Assembly (NCBI RefSeq): GCF_002814235.1 | Contig: NZ_PHSU01000015.1 | Span: 124,001-188,000 of the forward strand | DNA: 64,000 bases | Direction: 5' to 3' | Origin: Pseudomonas sp. QS1027 | GTDB taxonomy: Bacteria > Pseudomonadota > Gammaproteobacteria > Pseudomonadales > Pseudomonadaceae | Shown: positions 1-8,802 of the stretch, piece by piece | Position numbering within the stretch: position 1 is the first letter of the stretch | Layout of the letters: the number at the start of each line of letters is the position of its first letter | Program-made: the position numbers and the translations under genes | The notes under the pieces: generated by a model | Told to the model about the DNA's origin: nothing | Database searches by the model: none | The model's input: the letters and a program-made list of their open reading frames with translations, nothing else

Positions 1-871
1 CCGACGCCAGGGCCTGGGCCGCGAGCATCGGCAGCAGCAGGTCCGAACCGTAGACTGGCCCGGCCGGGTTGAGCCCGTAGGCCAGCAATACCCCCAACAG
101 CAATCCCAGGCTCGCCCATTCGTTACCGAAAAACGGCGCTTCGGAAAAATCGGCGAGTACCCGGCGCATGCCCCAGACCAGCCCGTGATTCCCCGCTTTC
201 GGCGCAGGCGCTGGTGCAGCGGCCGACGCAGGCTCGGGTTTCACCAGCGCCGGCCAACGCCGACAGAGCGTAAAGGCGATCACGCTGCCGAGAGCCATCC
301 CCAGCACATTGCCGATCACCGCCGGCAGGTCCAGCGGGTTACAGACAAAGTTGACCAATAGCAGGCACAGCGGCGTAACCAGCAACGCCCCCATGACCGC
401 ACCGCTGACGGCGATCCGCATGCCCGCGCCAAACAGCAGCACGGTGGCGGCCGGAACGGAGACAAAGGCGGCGAAGGTCGGTTGCCAGCCATAACGCGGC
501 ACGCTCCAGCCCCACAGCAGGTTGCTCAACAACAGGCCCAGCAGCGAACTGCCGATCAACCAGGGCCACAGGCCGCTGCCATAACAAATGGCAAAGCCCT
601 GCCAGGCCTTGCCCCGGCGGTGGGCCCAATGGGCCAGGCCGGCACCGGCCAGCAGGCCCAGCGAAGCCAGCTCATGTTTGTAGAAGACCATTTCGCTGAT
701 ATCGCCGAGCACCCAGCGCAGCCAGGCACTGGCGGCGGGCAGGGTTTCCATCATGTGCAGGTAGCCGGACCCGCCGAACGGCAGGCTCAGCCAGACCAGC
801 AGCAGGCCCGGAACGACCAGGCCCAGGCCGAACAGGCCGGCGAGCCGGCCGGGGTTGGAGACAATGTTCAT
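1..871 (-). CDS. Multi-pass membrane protein with internal duplication, partial (3' end beyond window)
   Basis: An open frame runs from ATG at 871 to the window edge (about 290 codons, no stop). The start has an AAGGGG Shine-Dalgarno inside the end of the upstream nitrilase gene, 11 bases away, so the two are probably translationally coupled. The product is very hydrophobic, with several membrane segments (residues 10-30, 68-82, 97-120, 135-175, 185-203, 255-268). Residues 52-80 (RWVLGDISE then ELASLGLL) recur at 236-264 (RRVLADFSE then EWASLGLL), joined by a Pro/Ala-rich linker at 211-227, so it looks like a fused tandem duplication. I do not recognise the family. A transport role for the substrate or product of the neighbouring oxidase-amidase pair is inference from position only. 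Confidence 0.75.
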   Translation of the reverse strand, partial: MNIVSNPGRLAGLFGLGLVVPGLLLVWLSLPFGGSGYLHMMETLPAASAWLRWVLGDISEMVFYKHELASLGLLAGAGLAHWAHRRGKAWQGFAICYGSGLWPWLIGSSLLGLLLSNLLWGWSVPRYGWQPTFAAFVSVPAATVLLFGAGMRIAVSGAVMGALLVTPLCLLLVNFVCNPLDLPAVIGNVLGMALGSVIAFTLCRRWPALVKPEPASAAAPAPAPKAGNHGLVWGMRRVLADFSEAPFFGNEWASLGLLLGVLLAYGLNPAGPVYGSDLLLPMLAAQALAS

Positions 872-882
872 CTCGATCCCCT

Positions 883-1794
883 TCAGCGCGGCAGAGAAGG
901 ATGGTGGAGGTAGCCGAGCATGTCGTCGTAGAGGTCGGTCCGGCGGTCCCTGGGCAGGTCGTTCAGGCTGTTCCAGATCGGTGCGCTGCGGGCGCTGACC
1001 AGATCGATATCGGCAAACAGCACGGCCTCATCGATGGGCGAGGCCACCTCGCTGAGGGGCCAGCCGTTGGTCCCGGCGATCAGCGAGCAGCCGAGGAAAC
1101 GCTCGCCGCGATCGCTGCCGACACGATTGGCCGCGGCGATAAACACGTTATTGACGTGGGCGGCGGTGATGGTCAGGTACGAGGCCATGCATTTGCCGGT
1201 TTCATCGAACAGCGGCGGTGGGGTCCATACCCAGTTGTTCAGGCTGCAGATGATATCCGCACCCTGCTGGCTCAACAGGCGTGGTACTTCGGGAAACCAG
1301 ATGTCCCAGCAGATCAGCAGGCCGATCCGCCCGATGGGCGTGTCGAAGACCGGAAAGCCCAGGTCGCCGGGGGTGAACCAGAGCTTCTCCTCGTTCCATA
1401 AATGGGCCTTGCGGTACTTGCCGATAAACCCGTCCGGGCCGACCAGCACTGCGGTATCGAATAACTGCACCCCGTCACATTCGGCGACTCCGGCTGCGAG
1501 GTAGATCCGATGCTCTTGTGCGAAATTTACCCAGGCCTGCACGCTGGGACCTTGCGGTACGGCTTCGGCGTGGAGAAATGCTTCCTGGCGGTTCTGGAAG
1601 CTGTAGCCGGTGTTGGCCAGTTCCGGCAGCACGATCAGGTTGGCGCCACCGCGCACCGCCTGGCCCGCCAGCGCAAGGCTGCGGTCCAGGTTATACGGGG
1701 TGTGGGCAACGCCGGCCTGGGGATCGAACTGCACGACGGCGACGCGTACGGGACTGACAGCGGGGCGAGATTCATTCATTTGAGGTGCTCTCAT
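883..1794 (-). CDS. Nitrilase-superfamily carbon-nitrogen hydrolase (probable amidase)
   Basis: Encodes 303 aa with the nitrilase-fold triad: Glu58 in LPELANTGY, Lys129 in YRKAHL and nucleophile Cys162 in LLICWDIWFPE. Length and layout fit aliphatic or omega amidases such as DavA (5-aminovaleramidase) rather than aromatic nitrilases. These enzymes hydrolyse a carboxamide to acid plus ammonia through a thioester on the Cys. It lies 97 bases downstream of a flavin amino-acid monooxygenase-like gene, whose family makes amides by oxidative decarboxylation, so the pair may act in sequence. An in-frame ATG at 1779 (MNESRP) is an equally good or better start; neither has a strong ribosome binding site. 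The real substrate cannot be told from sequence. Confidence 0.85.
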   Translation of the reverse strand: MRAPQMNESRPAVSPVRVAVVQFDPQAGVAHTPYNLDRSLALAGQAVRGGANLIVLPELANTGYSFQNRQEAFLHAEAVPQGPSVQAWVNFAQEHRIYLAAGVAECDGVQLFDTAVLVGPDGFIGKYRKAHLWNEEKLWFTPGDLGFPVFDTPIGRIGLLICWDIWFPEVPRLLSQQGADIICSLNNWVWTPPPLFDETGKCMASYLTITAAHVNNVFIAAANRVGSDRGERFLGCSLIAGTNGWPLSEVASPIDEAVLFADIDLVSARSAPIWNSLNDLPRDRRTDLYDDMLGYLHHPSLPR

Positions 1795-1891
1795 TCTTGT
1801 TATTCAACCCGAATGGGTTGATACGCCTATGAGAAGCCATTCAATGAGTGGTGTATGTCGGTGGGCCTCCGGTAAACCAGTCGGGTATTTC

Positions 1892-3871
1892 CTAGAACAG
1901 CCTGGGAATACTGAACGCCGTTGGTGACTCGCTGGCCGGTGGTCGCCCGCTGTATTCGGGGTAGTGCTTCAAGCTGAAACCTCCATTGAATGTTGCGCCG
2001 GTTCGCTGGCACAGATGGATCGTGGCATCGAGGGCACCCCGCAGGCAGGGCTCGGTCCAGCCGGCGTCGACCGAAAAGGACTCGCCGCACAGGTAGAGCC
2101 CGGAACGGGCGGAGTAGTGGCGGTTGTAGTTCATCAGGTCGATGGCTTCGTAATAGGTGCCGGGACGATAGAGCTTGGCCGCACCGAGGGCATTGCGATC
2201 ACTCATCCAGCGATGCACCGCGGCCTTTTGCGTGTCGATATAGGGTGAGATCCGCCGATTGATATTGCTCGCGTGCAGCAGTATGCGATCCAGCTCGCCG
2301 ACGCATTTCTCAACCAGCTCCTGGTCCGAAAACAGCGCGAGTTTGGTGGCGTCGTCCTCCCAGGTGTAACTCAGCAGGATGCAGTCATAGGGATAGGTGT
2401 CGTTGTAACTGTAGGTGTACATGTCATGGATCAGGCTGTCGGTGACCAGCGCCTGGGGGATGCCGTGGGGCTCGGTGAAAAAGCTTTTTTTCAGCGGCGC
2501 AAACACCTTGCAGCTGGTTTCCCAGTGGGCGGTCTTGTAGGCGCTGCGGATGTGGAACGGCAGCATCCGTTCGTCGAAGCCCTTGAGCTCGACGGTGGTT
2601 TCGATCAGCCAGGACGGGAGGGTGAGAATCACCGAGTCGAAGACTTCACTGCGCCGCTCGCGGCGCTGCGGATCGTTCCATTGCCAGGCGTAGTCGACGC
2701 GAATCTGCTGGTTGGGCAGTTTGCTCAGGCCGTTGACCTGGGCCTGGGTGGCGAACCCGGCGCCGCGCTGCCGGCAATGCTCGTAGAAGGACAGGCCACG
2801 CCCTTCGACCGGCATGAACAACAGGCATTCGTCGAGGGCGGCGACACCCAGGTAGCGCGGTGCGTCGAAGGCCAGGCCGTTGCAGTCGAGCAGCGTGCCG
2901 GCCTGCAGATGCGGTGATGGCAGCGGATTGCCGCGCTCATCGACGCGGCCGTGCATCAACTGCAGGCGATGGCTGAAACCAAAGATCGCGGTGCGGATCG
3001 GGTACAGGCTGCAGGCGTCATAGAACGCGCCCCAGCTGCCGTCGCCGATACCGATGGCATAGAAGATCGCCGATTCTTCGGCGCTCATGCCGACGCCGCC
3101 GAAATTGCCCGGGTCGTCCGCTTGCCAGTGACTGATGGCGGGCAGTGTGACGAGGTTGCGAAACGACAGGCTTTCATAGCGCTGGACAATCGCCGACCAG
3201 AGGCTTTCCCAGCCCTCGCTGGCGTAGTGGGCTTCCACCTGGCGGGTCATGCGCTCGGCGAACAGGCGCCATTTTTCGTGGACCTGTTTCAGCAGTTTTC
3301 CCGGGGGCGGGGTCTGCCCGTCGCGGTTGTCCCAGATCAGCATCCTTGGGGTTTCCTGCCCCTCCAGCAGGCCCTCGCGGAGGAAAATCCCGGTGCTCTT
3401 GACCTGGGCGCTGCCGGGGTTGGCGAAATCCGAAAGACGCAGGTTGAACTGCTCGGTGTAGTGCGCCAGCACGGAGCGCCCTTTCAACGGCGCCTCGCCC
3501 TCGCGGTTGAAATACGGCAGGCGCATCGCGCCCATTTCGAAGGGCGTGGAACCGGTGGTGGCGGGCTGGCTTTTGTCGATCACGGTCAGGTGGCGACCGC
3601 CGATGCGCCGGGACTGTTCGAGCAGGGTGATGTCCGTGAAGCCGCAGCGCAGCAGCTCATGGGCCGCGCTGAGGCCGGTGACGCCGGCGCCGATGATGCA
3701 GATCCGGTGGGCGCGGTCCGTGGCGCGGGCGACGCCGCCGGGTTGCTCGACCAGTCGGCGATAGTCGAAGCACAGGTCCGGCGGGTTGGGGAAACGGGCG
3801 CGCCAGGTGCGCTGGGGCTCCACCGTCGGTGTAGGGAATGAGGGCTGCTGTTGAGCCAATCCAATAGGCAT
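1892..3871 (-). CDS. FAD-dependent amino-acid oxidase/2-monooxygenase-like protein
   Basis: Encodes 659 aa of the flavin amine oxidase superfamily. The dinucleotide-binding motif GAGVTGLSAAHEL is at residues 61-73, the RIGGR flavin motif at about 89-93 and the C-terminal FAD segment (GLYLCGESFSVDAGWTEPCLRGA) near 595-620. An N-terminal extension before the Rossmann fold and the overall size resemble the bacterial tryptophan, phenylalanine and lysine 2-monooxygenases (IaaM, PAO, DavB), which convert an amino acid to its decarboxylated amide. The start ATG has AAGGAG 8 bases upstream. It is probably co-transcribed with the downstream amidase and membrane protein genes. Substrate is undetermined; plain L-amino-acid oxidase activity is the main alternative. 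Confidence 0.8.
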   Translation of the reverse strand: MPIGLAQQQPSFPTPTVEPQRTWRARFPNPPDLCFDYRRLVEQPGGVARATDRAHRICIIGAGVTGLSAAHELLRCGFTDITLLEQSRRIGGRHLTVIDKSQPATTGSTPFEMGAMRLPYFNREGEAPLKGRSVLAHYTEQFNLRLSDFANPGSAQVKSTGIFLREGLLEGQETPRMLIWDNRDGQTPPPGKLLKQVHEKWRLFAERMTRQVEAHYASEGWESLWSAIVQRYESLSFRNLVTLPAISHWQADDPGNFGGVGMSAEESAIFYAIGIGDGSWGAFYDACSLYPIRTAIFGFSHRLQLMHGRVDERGNPLPSPHLQAGTLLDCNGLAFDAPRYLGVAALDECLLFMPVEGRGLSFYEHCRQRGAGFATQAQVNGLSKLPNQQIRVDYAWQWNDPQRRERRSEVFDSVILTLPSWLIETTVELKGFDERMLPFHIRSAYKTAHWETSCKVFAPLKKSFFTEPHGIPQALVTDSLIHDMYTYSYNDTYPYDCILLSYTWEDDATKLALFSDQELVEKCVGELDRILLHASNINRRISPYIDTQKAAVHRWMSDRNALGAAKLYRPGTYYEAIDLMNYNRHYSARSGLYLCGESFSVDAGWTEPCLRGALDATIHLCQRTGATFNGGFSLKHYPEYSGRPPASESPTAFSIPRLF

Positions 3872-4008
3872 GTACGACGCTCCTTGTCAGTGGCAATCGG
3901 TAGTGATTGCCGGAGCGAGTCTACGAAGGCGAGGGCAGGGCGCTGTGGTAATTAATTATGCAAGGTCGCGCGCCGCTTTCGTTTAGTGTCGAAAACGGCG
4001 CACGGGCT

Positions 4009-5004
4009 TCATGCCGCTTGCTGGAACTGCTGGCGATACTGGTTGGGAGACAGTTCGGTGTGCTGGCGGAACAGCCGGGCAAAGAAGCTGGCGTCGTCAT
4101 AGCCGACTTCATAGCTGATGGTCTTGATGCTCTTGCGGGTGCCCGAGAGCAGGCCCTTGGCGGTTTCGATCCGCAGGCGTTGCAGGTAGTGCAACGGCTT
4201 GTCGCCGGTGGCGGTCTGGAAGCGCCGCATGAAGTTGCGAATGCTCATGCCATGCTCCCGGGCGACATCCTCGAAGCGGAACTTGTCGGCGAAATGCTCT
4301 TCAAGCCATTGCTGGATCTGCAGGATGATCACGTCCTGGTGCAGCTTCTGGCCGCCGAAGCCGATACGCCCCGGGGCGTAGCTGCGCTGAACCTCATAGA
4401 GAATGTCGCGGGCCACGGCCTGGGCGACGTTGGCCCCGCAGAAGCGTTCGATCAGGTAGATATAGAGGTCGCAGGCCGAGGTGGTGCCGCCGGCGCAGTA
4501 GAGGTTGTCGGCGTCGGTCAGGTGCTTGTCCTGGTTCAGCTGGACGTTGGGGTAGCGTTCGCTGAAGGCGTTGAAGAAACGCCAGTAGGTGGTCGCCTCC
4601 TTGCCATCGAGCAAGCCGGCTTCGGCCAGCCAGAACACCCCGGTGGCTTCGCCGCAGAGTACGGCGCCGCGGGCATGCTGCTCGCGCAGCCAGGGCATGA
4701 CTTGCGGGTAACGCTGGCACAAGGTTTCGAAGTCGTCCCAGAAGGCCGGGAGGATGATCACATCGGCATTTTCCAGGCCGCCGTCCACCGGCAGAATCAC
4801 ATCGCTGAAGCTGCACACCGGTTTGCCGTCGGGGCTGACCAGGCGGGTCTCGAAGGCCTTGGTGAGTCCTTGGCCGAGCTGCTTGCCGTAGCGCAGGCTG
4901 GCCAGGTGGAAAAAATCCTTGGCTTGCATGAGGGTGGAAGCGAATACCCGGTCGATAGCCAGGATGCTGACGCGCCGCAAGGGCGTGGAGAGTGGATTAG
5001 CCAT
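4009..5004 (-). CDS. GlxA-family AraC-type transcriptional regulator
   Basis: Encodes 331 aa with two parts. Residues 10-200 are a DJ-1/PfpI-like sensor domain with a nucleophile-elbow-like Cys117 (GAVLCGEATG). Residues 225-331 hold the AraC double helix-turn-helix, including REHGMSIRNFMRRF and the signature ISYEVGYDDASFFARLF. Such proteins (GlxA, CdhR, GbdR) sense amines or amino-acid derivatives and activate nearby catabolic genes. It lies 137 bases upstream of the oxidase-amidase genes on the same strand and is divergent from the acyl-CoA dehydrogenase gene. It is a plausible activator of the oxidase operon; the target is inferred from position. Confidence 0.9.
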   Translation of the reverse strand: MANPLSTPLRRVSILAIDRVFASTLMQAKDFFHLASLRYGKQLGQGLTKAFETRLVSPDGKPVCSFSDVILPVDGGLENADVIILPAFWDDFETLCQRYPQVMPWLREQHARGAVLCGEATGVFWLAEAGLLDGKEATTYWRFFNAFSERYPNVQLNQDKHLTDADNLYCAGGTTSACDLYIYLIERFCGANVAQAVARDILYEVQRSYAPGRIGFGGQKLHQDVIILQIQQWLEEHFADKFRFEDVAREHGMSIRNFMRRFQTATGDKPLHYLQRLRIETAKGLLSGTRKSIKTISYEVGYDDASFFARLFRQHTELSPNQYRQQFQQAA

Positions 5005-5165
5005 AATTCCATTGTTCTTATTAGCGGAAAGTTCTTATAGGGGAAAGTGGTCAACAGACGGCTGGATCGTCTTATTTTTTGTCGCATGTGTCCAGTGTTA
5101 CCCGGCAAAACACTGGCATAGGCTCTACGGGCCAATCCTGGCCTCAGTGTCCTTGCAGGTGCCCC

Positions 5166-6302
5166 ATGATCCCCAGAACCCTGTTCAGTCCCGAGCACGA
5201 GCTGTTTCGCAGCAGTGTGCGCAAGTTTCTCGAGCAGGAAGCGGCGCCCTTCCATGCGCAGTGGGAGAAACGCGGCTATATCGACCGTGAACTGTGGAAC
5301 AAGGCGGGCGCGCAGGGGATGCTCTGTTCCCATCTGCCGGAGGCCTACGGCGGCATGGCGGCGGACTTTCTCTACAGTGCCGTGGTGATCGAGGAGATCA
5401 GCCGGCAGGGCTTGAGCGGCATCGGTTTTTCCCTGCACTCGGACATTGTCGCGCCTTATATCCTGCATTACGGCAGCGAAGCGCTGAAGCTCAAGTACCT
5501 GCCCAAGCTGGTGTCCGGCGAGATGGTCACGGCCATTGCGATGACCGAGCCGGGGGCCGGCTCCGACCTGCAAGGGGTGAAGACCACGGCGGTGCTGGAC
5601 GGTGACGAGTATGTGCTCAATGGCTCGAAGACCTTTATTACCAACGGCTTTCTCGCCGACCTGGTGATCGTCGTCGCCAAGACCGATCCGCACGCCGGGG
5701 CCAAGGGCACCAGCCTGTTCCTGGTCGAGGCCGATACGCCGGGGTTTGCCAAGGGCAAGCGCCTGGAAAAGGTCGGGATGAAGGCCCAGGACACCTCCGA
5801 GCTGTTTTTCCAGGATGTGCGGGTGCCGAGGGAAAATCTGCTGGGCCAGGCCGGAGCAGGTTTTGCCTATTTGATGCAGGAGTTGCCGCAAGAGCGCCTG
5901 ACGGTGGCAATCGGTGGTTTGGCCTCGGCCGAGGCGGCGTTGCAGTGGACGCTGGAATACACCCGTGAACGCAAGGCCTTCGGTAAGTCCATTGCCGACT
6001 TCCAGAACACCCGCTTCAAGCTGGCGGAAATGGCTACCGAGATCCAGATCGGCCGGGTGTTTGTCGACCGCTGCCTGGAGCTGCATCTGCAAGGCCTGCT
6101 CGATGTGCCGACGGCGGCGATGGCCAAGTACTGGGGCACCGACCTGCAATGCAAGGTGCTCGACGAATGCGTGCAGTTGCATGGTGGCTACGGGTTCATG
6201 TGGGAATACCCGGTGGCCCGGGCCTGGGCGGATGCGCGGGTGCAGCGCATTTATGCGGGGACCAACGAGATCATGAAGGAGATCATTGCGCGGTCGCTTT
6301 GA
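5166..6302 (+). CDS. Acyl-CoA dehydrogenase, long-chain type
   Basis: Encodes 378 aa with the usual acyl-CoA dehydrogenase plan: helical N-domain, FAD/substrate beta domain (AMTEPGAGSDLQG at about 126-137; FITNG near 157) and helical C-domain ending RIYAGTNEIMKEIIARSL. The position of the medium-chain enzyme's catalytic Glu (IYEGT) is Ala here (IYAGT), but a Glu sits in LPQERL near residue 243, where long-chain and isovaleryl-CoA dehydrogenases keep their base. So it is probably an active long-chain or branched-chain enzyme of beta-oxidation, passing electrons to ETF. The ATG at 5166 is chosen because the family's N-terminus begins there; the frame continues open upstream to 5079. It is divergent from the AraC regulator. 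Confidence 0.9.
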   Translation: MIPRTLFSPEHELFRSSVRKFLEQEAAPFHAQWEKRGYIDRELWNKAGAQGMLCSHLPEAYGGMAADFLYSAVVIEEISRQGLSGIGFSLHSDIVAPYILHYGSEALKLKYLPKLVSGEMVTAIAMTEPGAGSDLQGVKTTAVLDGDEYVLNGSKTFITNGFLADLVIVVAKTDPHAGAKGTSLFLVEADTPGFAKGKRLEKVGMKAQDTSELFFQDVRVPRENLLGQAGAGFAYLMQELPQERLTVAIGGLASAEAALQWTLEYTRERKAFGKSIADFQNTRFKLAEMATEIQIGRVFVDRCLELHLQGLLDVPTAAMAKYWGTDLQCKVLDECVQLHGGYGFMWEYPVARAWADARVQRIYAGTNEIMKEIIARSL

Positions 6303-6360
6303 GGGCGTGGACAGTCGAGGGTGGGGCCTGGCTTGGCAGCGATGGTGTCCTTGCGGGCCC

Positions 6361-6386
6361 TATCGCCGGCAAGCCGGCTCCTACAG
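6361..6386. repeat. REP element, single copy
   Basis: The stretch contains CCGGCAAGCCGG followed by CTCCTACAG, which is the typical Pseudomonas REP core and tail. It sits between the convergent acyl-CoA dehydrogenase and aldo/keto reductase genes. Confidence 0.6.
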
Positions 6387-6404
6387 TTTTGCGCACACCG
6401 AAGC

Positions 6405-7445
6405 TTACGGCGCCGGGTTCGGGTGATCCTTGTGGATCGCCTCGATCCCCGCCAGCACTTCCTCCGACAACTTCAGCTCGGCGCTGGCAATGTTGCTGTC
6501 CAGTTGCTCCAGCGTCGTCGCGCCAATGATGTTGCTGGTGACGAACGGTTGCTGGGTCACAAACGCCAAAGCCATCTGCGCCGGGTCCAGGCCGTGTTCA
6601 CGGGCCAGGGCGACATAACGGCTGCACGCCGCTTCCGACTGCGGGTTGAAATAACGGCTGAAACGGCTGTACAGGCTCAGGCGCGCCTTGTCCGGCCGGG
6701 CACCGCCTTCATACTTGCCCGACAGAAAGCCGAACGCCATCGGTGAGTACGCCAGCAGGCCGCATTGCTCGCGCAGGGCAACTTCCGCCAGGCCCACTTC
6801 AAAGCTGCGGTTGAGCAGGTTGTAGGGGTTCTGGATCGACACCGCCCGCGGCCAGCCGCGACGCTCGGCCTCGAGCAGGAATTTCATGGTGCCCCACGGG
6901 GTTTCGTTGGACAGGCCGATATGGCGGATCTTGCCGGCCTTGACCTGTTCGTCCAACGCTTCGAGGATCTCCTCGATCGGCGTGAAGTCTTCATCGGCCT
7001 TGTGCTTGTAGCCCAATTGACCGAAGAAATTGGTGCTGCGCTCTGGCCAGTGCAACTGGTAGAGGTCGATCCAGTCGGTCTGCAGGCGCTTGAGGCTGGC
7101 ATCCAGGGCTTCGACGATATGCTGGCGGTTGTGCTTGAGCTGGCCGTCGCGGATATAGCCGATGCCGTTGCCGGGGCCGGCGATCTTGCTCGCCAGGATC
7201 CAGTCGGCACGGTCGCCGCGCTGCTTGAACCAGTTACCGATCATGCGCTCGGTGCTGGCGTAGGTTTCGGCCTTGGGCGGCACCGGATACATCTCGGCGG
7301 TGTCGATGAAATTGATCCCGGCGCCTTTCGCCCGTTCGATCTGGGCAAAGGCTTGATCCTGGGTGTTCTGCTCGCCCCAGGTCATGGTCCCCAGGCAAAT
7401 TGCGCTCACGTTCAGATCGGTCCGGCCTAGCTGACGGTATTCCAT
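6405..7445 (-). CDS. Tas-like NADP(H)-dependent aldo/keto reductase
   Basis: Encodes 346 aa, the same length as E. coli Tas, with the aldo/keto reductase TIM-barrel motifs: GLGT-like CLGTMTWGEQN at the start, catalytic Asp/Tyr in FIDTAEMYP, DLYQLHWP, and the NADPH-binding end IIGATTLEQLDSN. The start MEYRQLGRTDLNV is preceded by CAGGAG; an in-frame extension to 7499 lacks family similarity. The family reduces aldehydes and ketones; the substrate is not known. It is oriented away from rplM and separated from it by that operon's promoter region. Confidence 0.9.
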   Translation of the reverse strand: MEYRQLGRTDLNVSAICLGTMTWGEQNTQDQAFAQIERAKGAGINFIDTAEMYPVPPKAETYASTERMIGNWFKQRGDRADWILASKIAGPGNGIGYIRDGQLKHNRQHIVEALDASLKRLQTDWIDLYQLHWPERSTNFFGQLGYKHKADEDFTPIEEILEALDEQVKAGKIRHIGLSNETPWGTMKFLLEAERRGWPRAVSIQNPYNLLNRSFEVGLAEVALREQCGLLAYSPMAFGFLSGKYEGGARPDKARLSLYSRFSRYFNPQSEAACSRYVALAREHGLDPAQMALAFVTQQPFVTSNIIGATTLEQLDSNIASAELKLSEEVLAGIEAIHKDHPNPAP

Positions 7446-7615
7446 TGGCTGCTCCTGTGGGAAAACGACCATAAAAGCAGGTTGAAATTTTTTTGGCAAT
7501 CTGCATAATTACGCACCTCTTTATGCAGTGGAAGTGATGCGCCGCCGCCAAAGAATCTTGCCGTTGAACGGACGCGCCGACCCGAGCCCCCGAAAGCGTC
7601 TGTATCCGGCTGCCT

Positions 7616-7643
7616 TTGACCTTGTCAAAGTACGCACTATTCA
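7616..7643 (+). promoter_or_regulatory. Candidate sigma-70 promoter for rplM-rpsI
   Basis: TTGACC at 7616-7621 and TATTCA at 7638-7643 are 16 bases apart, giving a start about 40 bases before the rplM ATG. The -35 matches 5 of 6 consensus bases; the -10 is weaker. Confidence 0.45.
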
Positions 7644-7690
7644 GTAAGATCCGCCGTCTTATTTACAGGCGGCCCCTGAGGCTATAAAGA

Positions 7691-8119
7691 ATGAAAACTT
7701 TTACTGCTAAACCGGAAACAGTTAAGCGCGACTGGTTTATCGTCGACGCTGCTGGTCAGACCCTGGGTCGTCTGGCCACCGAAATCGCGAGCCGCCTGCG
7801 TGGCAAGCACAAAGTCGAATACACTCCGCACGTTGACACCGGTGACTACATCGTTGTTATCAATGCCGAGCAGATTCGTGTGACCGGTGCTAAAACCACC
7901 GACAAAATCTACTACTCCCACTCCGGTTTCCCGGGCGGCATCAAGTCGATCAACTTCGAAAAGCTGATCGCTAAAGCCCCTGAGCGCGTGATCGAGACCG
8001 CGGTCAAAGGCATGCTGCCTAAGAACCCGCTGGGTCGCGACATGTACCGTAAGCTGAAAGTCTATGCGGGCGCTGTTCACCCTCATACTGCTCAGCAGCC
8101 CCAAGAACTGAAGATTTAA
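7691..8119 (+). CDS. rplM: 50S ribosomal protein L13
   Basis: Encodes 142 aa, the standard length of bacterial L13, with family motifs DAAGQTLGRLA, GDYIVVINAEQI and GMLPKNPLGR. L13 is an early-assembly large-subunit protein that binds 23S rRNA. It is followed after 14 bases by rpsI, the usual bacterial pair, and the two share a terminator after rpsI. Confidence 0.98.
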   Translation: MKTFTAKPETVKRDWFIVDAAGQTLGRLATEIASRLRGKHKVEYTPHVDTGDYIVVINAEQIRVTGAKTTDKIYYSHSGFPGGIKSINFEKLIAKAPERVIETAVKGMLPKNPLGRDMYRKLKVYAGAVHPHTAQQPQELKI

Positions 8120-8133
8120 CGGAATAGTTCATT

Positions 8134-8526
8134 ATGTCGGCGACTCAAAATTACGGCACTGGCCGTCGCAAGACCGCAACCGCACGCGTTTTCCTGCGTC
8201 CGGGTACTGGTAACATCTCCATCAACAACCGCACCCTGGACTCGTTCTTCGGTCGCGAAACTGCCCGCATGGTAGTTCGCCAGCCGTTGGAACTGACTGA
8301 GACTACCGAGAAATTCGATATCTACGTCACTGTCATCGGTGGTGGTGTAAGTGGTCAAGCTGGCGCAATCCGCCACGGTATCACTCGCGCTCTGATGGAT
8401 TACGACGAGACTCTGCGTGGTGCGCTGCGCAAAGCCGGCTTCGTAACCCGCGATGCTCGTGAAGTTGAACGTAAGAAAGTCGGTCTGCGTAAAGCGCGTA
8501 AGCGTCCGCAGTACTCGAAGCGTTAA
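8134..8526 (+). CDS. rpsI: 30S ribosomal protein S9
   Basis: Encodes 130 aa with the S9 N-terminal signature (YGTGRRKTATARVFL) and the basic C-terminal tail ending KRPQYSKR, which reaches toward P-site tRNA in the small subunit. It is co-transcribed with rplM and followed by a strong intrinsic terminator. Confidence 0.98.
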   Translation: MSATQNYGTGRRKTATARVFLRPGTGNISINNRTLDSFFGRETARMVVRQPLELTETTEKFDIYVTVIGGGVSGQAGAIRHGITRALMDYDETLRGALRKAGFVTRDAREVERKKVGLRKARKRPQYSKR

Positions 8527-8573
8527 TTCGGTCCCCGTACCGCTCTACGTTTCAGCTATACGTTCTACAAAAG

Positions 8574-8604
8574 GCCCGGTTTCCTCGCGAAACCGGGCTT
8601 TTTT
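8574..8604 (+). terminator. Rho-independent terminator of rplM-rpsI
   Basis: A perfect 9-bp stem (GCCCGGTTT / AAACCGGGC) with a 7-base loop is followed directly by six T residues. Confidence 0.93.
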
Positions 8605-8631
8605 GTGGGCGAAATATTTTCCTGTGACAAC

Positions 8632-8658
8632 TTGCCACATCCGTAGAGCCCCTATACT
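8632..8658 (+). promoter_or_regulatory. Candidate promoter for petABC
   Basis: A good -10 (TATACT, 8653-8658) lies 15 bases after TTGCCA (8632-8637), shortly after the rpsI terminator and about 145 bases upstream of petA. The spacing is short, so the -35 assignment is tentative. Confidence 0.35.
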
Positions 8659-8802
8659 ACAAGGCTTGGGGCAGGGTAGGGCTGGTAATTACCTTGTCAG
8701 ACGTGTGGCTTTTCATTACCATTCGGCAAAATTTATAAGTACAAAAATTTACTTAGTAGACGCCTGATTTAACAGGCCACAAAGCTGATGGGAGAGGACT
8801 GA

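Noticed and set aside
4797..6182. Minus-strand open frame of 461 codons opposite the acyl-CoA dehydrogenase gene
   Set aside because: No recognisable motifs and a His/Gln/Leu-rich shadow composition; the plus-strand enzyme is complete.
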